From Rhizobium sp. NZLR1 (GTDB taxonomy: Bacteria > Pseudomonadota > Alphaproteobacteria > Rhizobiales > Rhizobiaceae): a stretch of 64,000 nt of DNA. The stretch's first letter is position 1; each line of letters starts with the position of its first letter. Positions 8,441 through 16,483 of this stretch are shown piece by piece. A program made the position numbers and the translations under genes. The notes below the pieces were generated by a model. The model was not told the DNA's origin, did not search any database, and saw nothing but the letters and a program-made list of their open reading frames with translations. The stretch is taken from NCBI RefSeq assembly GCF_017357385.1, contig NZ_CP071637.1, positions 186,001-250,000 of the forward strand, written 5' to 3'.

Positions 8441-9046
8441 CTACGCCTTGCAGCCGTTTAGAATGATCTCGACATAATGGTTGGCGATGTCGTTCGGTGA
8501 AAGCTGTCCCTTCGGCTTGAACCATGCGTGCGTGAAATTGCACATGCCGATGATCGAACTGACGATCAGATAGGTCGGGATGTCGCGGAAGATGCCTGCT
8601 TCCACGCCTTTGACGTAAGCGTTCTTGAAAAGCTGGTCATATTCCCGCTTGCGCTTGACGATGATTTTCTGCTGATCATCGGTCAGTTCACCCTGATCAC
8701 GGAAATAGATCGCAGTCCAGGCCGCGCGACCCATGACGTTCAGCGCATGTTTGCGGATCATTGCACCCAGAAGCTCGTCAGCGGGCAAGTCCGTCTCGAT
8801 GATGGCGACCATATCCTGCCACCAGGCTTCATGGATACGCTGGAAGATCTCCCACAGGACCTGATTCTTGTTCTTGAAATAATAGTAGACGACGGACTTT
8901 GTGTAGCCCAGGCTTTTTGCGATATCGTCGATGGTGACAGCGCGAATGCCGGTCTCCGCAAAAAGTGTAGCAGCAGCAGTCAGGATTTCCTCCTGAACAT
9001 AGGCTTGCTTTTTCGCCTTCAGCTCTTCCCGCACTTTCAAATTCAT
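8441..9046 (-). CDS. TetR/AcrR family transcriptional regulator
   Basis: The 201-residue protein has a TetR N-terminal domain: ILTAAATLFAETGIRAVTIDDIAKSLGYTKSVVYYYFKNKNQ covers helices 1-4 at about residues 21-62, in the form usual for FadR/KstR-like repressors of acyl-CoA pathways. The start at 9046 gives the normal spacing before helix 1. A longer frame to 9181 would cross the operator and is rejected. A palindrome 128 bases upstream fits autoregulation. Similar sites before maoC and before the ridA-like operon suggest that it represses the whole cluster until a pathway acyl-CoA binds. Confidence 0.9.
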   Translation of the reverse strand: MNLKVREELKAKKQAYVQEEILTAAATLFAETGIRAVTIDDIAKSLGYTKSVVYYYFKNKNQVLWEIFQRIHEAWWQDMVAIIETDLPADELLGAMIRKHALNVMGRAAWTAIYFRDQGELTDDQQKIIVKRKREYDQLFKNAYVKGVEAGIFRDIPTYLIVSSIIGMCNFTHAWFKPKGQLSPNDIANHYVEIILNGCKA

Positions 9047-9173
9047 CTTTGCCTCGTGCTCAATGTCTAACGATCGTCGCCAGCTCAAATGGTTTCGGAT
9101 GGGTTGGCTTGATTCCGGCAGTCGCGGCAGTGGCGTGATTGACCACTTAGCGCAACGCAAACTTACAAAATTT

Positions 9174-9189
9174 TTGACCAATCAGTCAA
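9174..9189. promoter_or_regulatory. TetR autoregulatory operator
   Basis: TTGACCAATCAGTCAA is a near-perfect 16-base palindrome (TTGAC and GTCAA ends, AT centre) upstream of tetR. Size and layout fit TetR-family operators. The core recurs with changes at 7764-7780 and 498-511. Confidence 0.7.
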
Positions 9190-9337
9190 TTGATTCGGAC
9201 TGATCGGATTAAAAATTGGGCGGATTGCATGTGGCAACGAACGCAAAAGCAACATATTCGATATCCCGGCGGTCTTGGAGCCCGTTTGGACTCGTCGCCG
9301 AGAAGCGAAGGCCACCTCGAGTGGAGGTTCCCAGGGT

Positions 9338-9997
9338 CTAGGCCGTATGCCGGCCAAGCCGCCTTTCAAGCGACGACACGAGAATTGTTGCCGGAATACA
9401 GATGGACGCATAAAGCAGGCCCGCAAGTAGAAGGATCGGCAGATACTGGAACGTGGTGGTGCCGATCATATAGGCCTGCGACAGCAGTTCCGGCAGAGCG
9501 ATCGCAAAGCAAAGCGACGTGGCCTGGAGCATAAGTATCGCAAAGCCCAGCAGGGCAGGGGCCGCTACGCGAAGTCCTTGCGGGACGATCACATAGCGAA
9601 GCGCATCGAGTGATGTGAAACCCACGGCCACGGCGGCTTCCTTCTGGCCGTGGGGAACGGCCTGCAGTCCGGCCCGAATGATCTCGCTGGTATAGGCCGC
9701 GGTCGTCCAGGATAAGGCAGCGGCGGCAGCGGCAAAGGATGTCAGACTGATACCAGTGCTTGGAAGGCCGTAATAGGCAAATTGCAGCAGGATGAGTGCT
9801 GGTGCACCGCGGCCGATCTCGACCACGAAAATCGATATCGCGCGAGCGAACATTGATTTTGCCTGAACGCCCAATGCCAGTATTAATCCCAGCGGAATGC
9901 CGATGAACAGGGCGACCCCCGTCACCTCAAGGCTCACAAGAAGCCCGTCGACCATCGTTGGCAGGTTTTCTTGCCAGAAATCGATAAGATCGCTCAT
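9338..9997 (-). CDS. Polar amino acid ABC transporter permease (HisM/GlnP type)
   Basis: This 219-residue inner-membrane permease has the N-terminal signature LLVSLEVTGVALFIGIPLGLILALG and the EAA loop EAAVAVGFTSLDALRYVIVPQGLR that docks the ATPase. It overlaps the next permease by four bases (ATGA). Together with the following two genes it forms an ATPase-permease-permease importer of the histidine/glutamine/opine type. No periplasmic binding protein is encoded beside it. Confidence 0.93.
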   Translation of the reverse strand: MSDLIDFWQENLPTMVDGLLVSLEVTGVALFIGIPLGLILALGVQAKSMFARAISIFVVEIGRGAPALILLQFAYYGLPSTGISLTSFAAAAAALSWTTAAYTSEIIRAGLQAVPHGQKEAAVAVGFTSLDALRYVIVPQGLRVAAPALLGFAILMLQATSLCFAIALPELLSQAYMIGTTTFQYLPILLLAGLLYASICIPATILVSSLERRLGRHTA

Positions 9998-10638
9998 CGG
10001 GCCACCTTTGCACGCATGACGCCGTCACTGTAGCGGGCGAGAGCCGCAACAGGCAGACTGATGAGAATGTAAAGCAGGCCGGCGACCGCAAAGACCTCGA
10101 GACCTTCGAAATTGCGGCGCGACACGAAACTGGCCTGGAAGGCGACTTCTGTGACGCCGACCGTCGAGGCAATGGCTGAATCCTTCAGGAGCCCAATAAT
10201 GTAGCTCGTCGCTGACGGAAGGATGACCCGGATCAGCTGTGGGGCCATGATGTCGAAAAATACCGACCAACCCGGCATGTTCAGCGCGCGTGAGGCTTCC
10301 CACTGCCCGACATGGATGCTCTTCAACGCGCCGCGATAGATCTCGGCCATGTTCGCGCCAGTGATGACGCCCAGCGCAACGATCGCAGACTCGACCGGGC
10401 CGACCTGAAGGTATCCAGAGCCAATTCCGAAATAGAGGAAGAACAGGCATACGATGGGCGGAATCGACCGAAAGGTCAAAATGAGTGCAGTTGCAAGCGC
10501 GCGAAGCAACCACGACCGCGACACTTTCATGGCACAGAGTGGGAGCCCAAGCAGCGCTCCGAACACGAACGCCCCGATCGTGATGGCGATCGTCCAGGGA
10601 ATGCCACTCAAAATGATAGCGAATGATTCTGCGTTCAT
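9994..10638 (-). CDS. Polar amino acid ABC transporter permease (HisQ type)
   Basis: This 214-residue permease starts at [20 protein letters not shown] and carries the [15 protein letters not shown] segment and the EAA-type loop [24 protein letters not shown]. The start at 10638 overlaps the ATPase stop by four bases; the longer frame to 10956 only re-reads the ATPase gene in another phase. It pairs with the permease at 9338-9997 to form the membrane channel. Confidence 0.92.
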   Translation of the reverse strand: MNAESFAIILSGIPWTIAITIGAFVFGALLGLPLCAMKVSRSWLLRALATALILTFRSIPPIVCLFFLYFGIGSGYLQVGPVESAIVALGVITGANMAEIYRGALKSIHVGQWEASRALNMPGWSVFFDIMAPQLIRVILPSATSYIIGLLKDSAIASTVGVTEVAFQASFVSRRNFEGLEVFAVAGLLYILISLPVAALARYSDGVMRAKVAR

Positions 10639-11429
10639 CGGTTCTTGACCGCCTGTAGAAAGCGTTGCGCCCGCTCCGTCTGAGGGTTGCGCATTAGCGA
10701 TTCGCTCGGACCCTCTTCGAGGATGCGGCCATCGGCCATGATGATCACACGATCGGAGACGGTTTCCGCGAAGTGCATCTCGTGGGTGACGACGATCATG
10801 GTCATTCCACCCTCGGCAAGCTCCTTCATGACGGCGAGGACTTCCAGACCGAGTTCCGGGTCGAGTGCGGAGGTCGGCTCGTCGAACAGCATGATTTTCG
10901 GGTCGAGAGCAAGCGCGCGCGCAATCGCGATACGCTGCTGCTGACCACCCGAACACCGCACGGGATACTGATCGCCTTTGTTCTCCAGCCCGACACGTTT
11001 GAGAAGGGCAAGCGAGCGCCTGTCGGCTTCGGCCTTGCTACGGCCGAGCACACGCTGCTGCGGCAGGCTGACATTGGCCAGCACCGACATGTGCGGGAAA
11101 AGATTGAACGATTGAAATACCATGCCGGCGGCGCGCCGAAGTTCGGTCAGTTGCTTTTTCGTGGCAGGACGCTTGGCATCAACGCTGATGCCGGCGATGC
11201 GGATCGAGCCCTGTGTCGGCGGCTCGAGCTGATTGAGGCATCGTAGAAGCGTGCTTTTGCCAGAGCCACTCGGCCCGATGATGGCAACGACCTCACCCGT
11301 CTTCATGGTAAAGTTAATATCTTCCAGGACCCGATGTGTTCCAAAGGACTTTTCGACGTTCGAAACACGAAGGATTTCCTCTGCCTGTTGCGATTGCTCG
11401 GTCCGGGATTGCTCATTCATCGAGGACAT
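10635..11429 (-). CDS. Amino acid ABC transporter ATP-binding protein (GlnQ/HisP type)
   Basis: Walker A is GPSGSGKST, the Q-loop is [17 protein letters not shown], the signature is [15 protein letters not shown], Walker B is [14 protein letters not shown] and the H-loop is VVTHEM. This is the complete layout of polar amino acid importer ATPases. The chosen ATG at 11429 has a weak AGG upstream. A TTG at 11516 has a much better AAGGGAG seven bases ahead and would add 29 polar residues. It is the first gene of the three-gene operon. Confidence 0.93.
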   Translation of the reverse strand: MSSMNEQSRTEQSQQAEEILRVSNVEKSFGTHRVLEDINFTMKTGEVVAIIGPSGSGKSTLLRCLNQLEPPTQGSIRIAGISVDAKRPATKKQLTELRRAAGMVFQSFNLFPHMSVLANVSLPQQRVLGRSKAEADRRSLALLKRVGLENKGDQYPVRCSGGQQQRIAIARALALDPKIMLFDEPTSALDPELGLEVLAVMKELAEGGMTMIVVTHEMHFAETVSDRVIIMADGRILEEGPSESLMRNPQTERAQRFLQAVKNR

Positions 11430-11516
11430 TCTTTCGACCTGCCGGTTTCGATTAGGCCCTGGCTGATCTGATCCACGAGAGCGGGAACTGCCTTCGAGGC
11501 GGATGATTTCGGACAA

Positions 11517-12339
11517 AGTTCAACTCCCTTCAGTCACTCCCCATTCGTCCCGATTATTCTTTTCTGATCGGAGAGTTTTAAAAACTGACGTACGAGTATA
11601 AATACATATCCAGCTAGGGTTTGCAACGCACATTTTCCAAAATACTCTGTCGCATTCTCGACAGTCAAAAGGGGGAGCATAAGGAGTTGTGGGGCGCTCA
11701 GAGGCTACTGAGAGATACTAGGCCTTCGAGCGGAAGACATCAGGGCTCCTTTCGCTGCATTGAATTCACTTCCGTTACCTGTTGCCCCATGAACCCTCAT
11801 GCTCCCCAAAATATGAATGGCCTCCCCCAGCGTAAGCAGCTCGACATCATCTTTCATGGAAACGAGAAAATTAGAGCGAGCCTGGACAGCGATTACGGTA
11901 TTCGGAACGACATCGCGCACAATAATCAGCGTCCTCCCGCAAAGGCTATGGATATAGCCACGTGGTTGGAAGACTTGGAGGACCTCGTAGACAATTTCTG
12001 ATGCGGAGAAATGTGCCAGATCCCTAAACGTTCCGTGACATCGCGGATGGCCTACTCGCGCAGCAGCTGCTCGAATTAAGCTTCTTTGCCCTTGGCTCAC
12101 TGGAGGTATTTCTTCCGGCATTGCGGTGCAGCTCAGGTCAATGACCTGCAGTCAAGGCCAAGCTTCGCCTCGGCCAATGTCACCGTTCCCTCAACTATCT
12201 GTTAAGTATCGAGGAATGCCATTGATGGCCGATCAATTCATCGGGATCAAGGTAACGTGAGATCGTGTAGGTATTTCGGGTGGATAGTACTGCATCGTGC
12301 GATTCGTTCGGTTCACGCCATTCGGACTCGCAATTGCGA
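11517..12339. other. Gene-poor region before the IS66 remnant
   Basis: No reliable gene is seen in about 800 bases. Two long overlapping frames (11621-12001 plus strand, 11705-12121 minus strand) cover the same DNA, and neither has a known motif or a good ribosome-binding site. The stretch is richer in A+T near 11560-11640, which may hold the promoter of the amino-acid importer operon. Decayed mobile DNA is likely, given the IS66 remnant at its edge. Confidence 0.4.
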
Positions 12340-12490
12340 GTTTGGATTTGCCGGAGATGCGCTGCAGCGTGTCCTGCCAGAGTTTGTAGAGATCTGCGAC
12401 AATCGCGGTCGAGGCCTCGTGGCGCGCCGCACGGCGCCCATCCGGGCTCTGTCCACGCACTTTCTCTTCAATTGCCCAGAGCCGAGCCAT
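12340..12490 (-). mobile_element. IS66-family transposase remnant
   Basis: The minus-strand translation contains LYKLWQDTLQRISGKSKL preceded by an Arg/Ala-rich linker. This is typical of the C-terminal part of IS66 TnpC transposases from rhizobia. Homology stops abruptly near 12340, and no terminal repeats or TnpA/TnpB genes are seen. It is a fragment with no capacity to move. Confidence 0.6.
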
Positions 12491-12662
12491 CTTTTTGATC
12501 GTAACTGTTGCTACTTTCGTGCTGCCGCTATTGCTATTTCCGATCGGCCAGCGGCCTTGGCAGGGACAGTTTTTCCTTCAATACTCTACAAAAGAGATCG
12601 ATTTAGTTAGTCAATTTCCTTGGCTACGAATATTCTGTCGGAGTTGATGGGGAATCATACGC

Positions 12663-13589
12663 ATGCTCGATAAATCTGATGCCGTGACCGGAAGCCGGTT
12701 TTCCGCGCGCTTGACGGAGTGGCCGACCGTCGTGCTTTCAATAGCCATATATGGCGGGTTTCTCGCCGTGACCTATTGGTGGCAATCGCTGCCGCCAGCG
12801 CTTGTCATCTTCACCGGCGGATGGCTCATCGCCTGGCACGGCTCGCTGCAACATGAGGTCATACACGGCCACCCGACCAGGTTTGATCGGGTGAATGACG
12901 CTATTGGGGCGGTGCCGCTGTCGCTCTGGCTTCCCTTTGCGATCTACAAGGAAAGTCACCTTGAGCATCACCGCGACGAACATCTGACGGATCCAATCGA
13001 AGATCCGGAATCCTCTTATTTCACGCGCGCCGCTTGGGAGCAGCTGGGGGCGGCGGGCAGGCTTTTAGCTCTCTGGAATACCACGTTGTTTGGCAGGCTG
13101 ACGCTCGGGCCAGCAGTGATGATCCTGAGCTTTCTTGCGCAGGAATGGCGCTTGGTCCGTGCGAACGAGCCGGGACGCCGCCGCATCTGGGCGGTCCATG
13201 GAATCGGTGTCGCCGTTGTCGTCTTCTGGGTAACGGCGATTTGCGGCATACCAATTTGGCTTTATCTTTTCGGCTTCGTCTATGTCGGCGCGGCAATGAC
13301 GCGGCTCAGATCCTATGCTGAGCACCGCTATGCGGACAGCCACGAGGAGCGCACGGCTATTGTCGAGAACAGTTATCTCTTCGGCCTATTGTTTCTCTAC
13401 AACAACCTGCACGTCCTTCACCATCGCCGTCCCGGCGTACCGTGGTATCGTTTGCCGAAGGTGTATCGTCGCAATCGAGAAGAGCTCATCCGGTCGAATG
13501 GCGGGCTTGTCTATGACGGATATTGGGAGATCGCTCGCCGGTTTTTTCTGAAACCCCACGACGATCCGACGCATCCTCGTCACTCGTAA
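12663..13589 (+). CDS. Fatty acid desaturase family membrane protein
   Basis: This 308-residue membrane protein has the three histidine boxes of di-iron desaturases and hydroxylases: HEVIHGH (residues 64-70), HLEHH (99-103) and HVLHH (250-254). Hydrophobic segments lie before box 1 (about 22-58) and between boxes 2 and 3 (about 178-212). It may desaturate or hydroxylate a lipid or carotenoid at the membrane using O2 and ferredoxin or a similar donor. It stands alone, with no operon partner on its strand for about 200 bases. The substrate is unknown. Confidence 0.85.
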   Translation: MLDKSDAVTGSRFSARLTEWPTVVLSIAIYGGFLAVTYWWQSLPPALVIFTGGWLIAWHGSLQHEVIHGHPTRFDRVNDAIGAVPLSLWLPFAIYKESHLEHHRDEHLTDPIEDPESSYFTRAAWEQLGAAGRLLALWNTTLFGRLTLGPAVMILSFLAQEWRLVRANEPGRRRIWAVHGIGVAVVVFWVTAICGIPIWLYLFGFVYVGAAMTRLRSYAEHRYADSHEERTAIVENSYLFGLLFLYNNLHVLHHRRPGVPWYRLPKVYRRNREELIRSNGGLVYDGYWEIARRFFLKPHDDPTHPRHS

Positions 13590-13791
13590 GGGGATCAGCT
13601 CGATACTTTCCCTAATGCTGAACGACCATCCGTGCTGCGTTGCTGGCGTCTGAAGCGTCAAGACCGTTAGGATTCTTTGGCAGACGAGCGCTGCCTAGCA
13701 GCGCATCTGTTCTTGCCCGATGACGCCGAACCCAACCAGTTCCATTCCTTATCTAATTTTAGCTACTGTTCTGAAACGAAAAGAGTTTGAA

Positions 13792-14601
13792 ATGCGCCTT
13801 GCAAGCCTCGCGATGTACATCAGCCCACCCCCAGTTGCCGAAGCCACCACCATGTTCTGGAGCTTCCTTCGGAACACGCTGCGCGACGAGGGGGTCGAAG
13901 ACGTTCCGGAGGCTTTGGACGAGCAGGTGCGATACGATGAGGCCTGGCGTCATCCCGACTTGTTGCTGGCCCAGACCTGTGGCTATCCCTACGTAAAACA
14001 TCTGCGCGGCAAGGTCCGGCTGGTGGCAACGCCAATCTATGGCCACCCCGGCTGTGACGGTCCCGACAAATGCAGTTTTATCATCGTTGGCCGGGACGCG
14101 GACGCGCGTTCGCTCGAAGACCTGCGCGGCGCCAAGGCGGCGATCAACGAGCCGGACAGCAATTCCGGCGTCAACCTGCTGCGTGCGTCGGTCGCGCCGC
14201 TTTCCAGAGACGGCCGGTTCTTCTCCTCGGTCGTCGAAACCGGCGGACATCGCAACAGCATCGACGCCGTTGCGTCCGGCATCGCGGATGTGGCGGCGAT
14301 CGATTGCGTCACCTACGGAAATACGCTGCGTTTCGACCCGGAACGGCTCTCCGGCGTGCGGGTGCTGGCCGAGACTGTCAAGGGGCCGGGACTGCCGTTC
14401 ATCACCCGCGCGAGCGCTACGGACGCGGAAGTCGGTGTTCTCTGCCGCGCGCTCGAAAGGGCTGCTGCGGAGCCGGCGCTTGCTAAGGCGCGTGATGCGC
14501 TTTCCCTTAAAGGCTTTGAGGTCCTTTCCGATACCGACTATCAGCCTTTGGCCGATCTTGAGCGTGATGCGCATGACCTGAACTATTCCGTTATCGCCTG
14601 A
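13792..14601 (+). CDS. PhnD-like phosphate/phosphonate-type substrate-binding protein without signal peptide
   Basis: The 269-residue protein aligns by motif with PhnD/PtxB-like solute-binding proteins: LLAQTCGYPYV, the SLEDLRGAKAAINEPDSNSGVNLLR region that closes over the ligand, and ASGIADVAAIDCVTYG. The mature N terminus begins at once with MRLASLAMYISPPPV, and no signal peptide or lipobox is visible, even in the longer frame from 13720. It may therefore act inside the cell as a sensor or ligand-binding partner. No phosphonate permease or ATPase gene is adjacent. Confidence 0.8.
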   Translation: MRLASLAMYISPPPVAEATTMFWSFLRNTLRDEGVEDVPEALDEQVRYDEAWRHPDLLLAQTCGYPYVKHLRGKVRLVATPIYGHPGCDGPDKCSFIIVGRDADARSLEDLRGAKAAINEPDSNSGVNLLRASVAPLSRDGRFFSSVVETGGHRNSIDAVASGIADVAAIDCVTYGNTLRFDPERLSGVRVLAETVKGPGLPFITRASATDAEVGVLCRALERAAAEPALAKARDALSLKGFEVLSDTDYQPLADLERDAHDLNYSVIA

Positions 14602-14679
14602 GGAGCAGTCAACGGAAAATGGCAGGCGACCGAACGGCCATCCGCCATGGATGCCAATTGTGGCGGGATGTTTCTGATA

Positions 14680-15513
14680 TCAGACATCCGAGGCAAAGGC
14701 CTTGGAGATAAGATTTACGCTTGCGACCAAGGATACAATAGCAGCAGAGTTGAAGGCAACGATCCACCAATACCCACTGGTCAGAAAGCCGTAGCTGTCG
14801 GCGATTGACAAGCCCCAGTCGGCAGACGGTGGTTGTATGCCTAAGCCTAGGAAACTAAGTGTGGCCACCGAAAAGAATGCAAAGCCTAGTCTTAACGTAA
14901 ATTCGATTAAGACAGTGTCGCGGATGTTCGGAAGAATTTCGAAGAACACGATGCCGAAGCCGCTTTGGCCAGACAGCCGCGCCGCCTGGACGTAGTCCCG
15001 TGCTAGTTGTTCTCTGGTGGCGGCCCTAACAGTTTTCGCGACAAGCGGGGTATAGGCGAGGCCAATCACAACGATGACGGTAGAATTCGCTGGTCCGAGA
15101 GCGACGATCGCCATCGTCACCAAGACGACAAACGGTAGTGACATGAATGCATCGAGAAGCCTGCCGGCGATCATGTCGAGAATTCCGCCAAAGTAGCCGA
15201 TCAGCATTCCAACGACCGTTCCAAGCGCCACGCCAAGCGCCGTCGCTACGGGGGCGACCATAAGAATGTCACGCGATCCGACGAGAATCCGGGAAAAGAC
15301 GTCGCGGCCCAGCTGATCGGTCCCAAACCAATGCACAACGTCAGGCGGTGACAGACCCGTGAGTATGTCATCGGCCATTGGGTCAAACGGCACAAGCCAG
15401 GCGCCGAAGAGAGCGCAGCCGATCCAGAACGCCAGGATAGTGACGCCGATAGTCGATGCCCAGTTCATTTGCCTCCAGCCGCTGAGGCGTAGATTGGCCG
15501 CGATAGCCCTCAT
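14680..15513 (-). CDS. Peptide/nickel-type ABC transporter permease (DppC-like)
   Basis: This 277-residue permease has the DppC/OppC features: an N-terminal membrane helix (TIGVTILAFWIGCALFGAWL), the FGTDQLGRDVFSRIL motif after it, and the C-terminal SFLGLGIQPPSADWG motif. It overlaps the DppB-like gene upstream by four bases. With the DppB-like permease, the family 5 binding protein and the double ATPase at 20419-22260 it makes a complete importer. Confidence 0.93.
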   Translation of the reverse strand: MRAIAANLRLSGWRQMNWASTIGVTILAFWIGCALFGAWLVPFDPMADDILTGLSPPDVVHWFGTDQLGRDVFSRILVGSRDILMVAPVATALGVALGTVVGMLIGYFGGILDMIAGRLLDAFMSLPFVVLVTMAIVALGPANSTVIVVIGLAYTPLVAKTVRAATREQLARDYVQAARLSGQSGFGIVFFEILPNIRDTVLIEFTLRLGFAFFSVATLSFLGLGIQPPSADWGLSIADSYGFLTSGYWWIVAFNSAAIVSLVASVNLISKAFASDV

Positions 15514-16469
15514 CGTCCTGTCCTTACTCTCTGGCGAGGGTCCAGCAGCGTCTGAAGCAAGTCGCCTAACGCTGCAGCCAAGACATAAATTGTCGCCATC
15601 GCCAGGACACCACCTTCGAGCAAAGGAAAGTCTCTGGCCTTTGCAGCACTCAGTATGAGATTGCCAAGACCCTGGATACCGAAGAGCGTTTCGATGACGA
15701 CCAGACCGCCGAAAAGATAGCCGGTCTGTGTTGCTATTACGGCAACGGTCGGCACCAGGGCATTGCGCAAAATATGCCGGGTGATGACCGTTCGTCTGGT
15801 GAGGCCCTTAAGGACAGCTGTTCGAGTGTAGTCGGCAGCAGACGCTTCGATGAAACCTGCACGCGTCGTTCGAGCGACATAGCAGGAAAGATTTAAAACC
15901 AGGGGCAGGGCTGGCAGAATTAGATACTGAAGCTCCTGTAGAAGATTGGAGCCTTCCGGAGCCGAGCCTGACAACGGCAACCATCCCACCCAAAGACCGA
16001 AGACCATCATCAGAAGTAGGCCTGACACGAAGTCCGGCACGGTCGCAATGGCGATGCCAAAGAAAAGGATGCTCCGGTCGACCAAAGAACCTGGTCTCAG
16101 ACCGCAGAGAACCCCACCGCCTATGCCGAGTGGCAGAAGCAAAGCCATGATGATCGCCGCAAGCAACGCAGAATGGCCAAGGCTGTAGACGATGAGTGGG
16201 CCTGCGTCTGACTGGAATGACAGCGACAGCCCAAAGTCACCTCTGAGAGCGTGACCGAGCCAACGTATGTATTGCAGCAGAGCCGGTTGATCGGTTCCAA
16301 GTCTGTGGTTCAAAGCCGCAACCGCATCAGCGTCAGCAAAAGGTCCGAGCATGACCCTTCCCACATCACCGGGAAGGATCTGCCCGCACATAAAGACAAT
16401 GACGCTGACCAGCCAAAGCGTTAGGCCCAGAAGGCCAAGCCGGGCAGCAACTTTGACTATGACATTCAT
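15510..16469 (-). CDS. Peptide/nickel-type ABC transporter permease (DppB-like)
   Basis: This 319-residue permease carries the DppB N-terminal pattern (LGLTLWLVSVIVFMCGQILPGD), the RLGTDQPALLQYIRWLGHALRGDFG segment and the EAA-like LKGLTRRTVITRHILRNALVP loop. Its stop overlaps the start of the DppC-like gene, and it begins 14 bases after the binding-protein gene, so all three are co-transcribed. Confidence 0.93.
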   Translation of the reverse strand: MNVIVKVAARLGLLGLTLWLVSVIVFMCGQILPGDVGRVMLGPFADADAVAALNHRLGTDQPALLQYIRWLGHALRGDFGLSLSFQSDAGPLIVYSLGHSALLAAIIMALLLPLGIGGGVLCGLRPGSLVDRSILFFGIAIATVPDFVSGLLLMMVFGLWVGWLPLSGSAPEGSNLLQELQYLILPALPLVLNLSCYVARTTRAGFIEASAADYTRTAVLKGLTRRTVITRHILRNALVPTVAVIATQTGYLFGGLVVIETLFGIQGLGNLILSAAKARDFPLLEGGVLAMATIYVLAAALGDLLQTLLDPRQRVRTGR

Positions 16470-16483
16470 ATTTTTGTGCCCGG

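Noticed and set aside
11705..12121. 138-codon minus-strand frame (and 126-codon plus-strand frame over the same DNA)
   Set aside because: Neither has a motif or a good ribosome-binding site and they cover each other; kept only as a gene-poor region.
13759..14574. 271-codon minus-strand frame
   Set aside because: Antisense to the PhnD-like gene, whose conserved motifs are clear.
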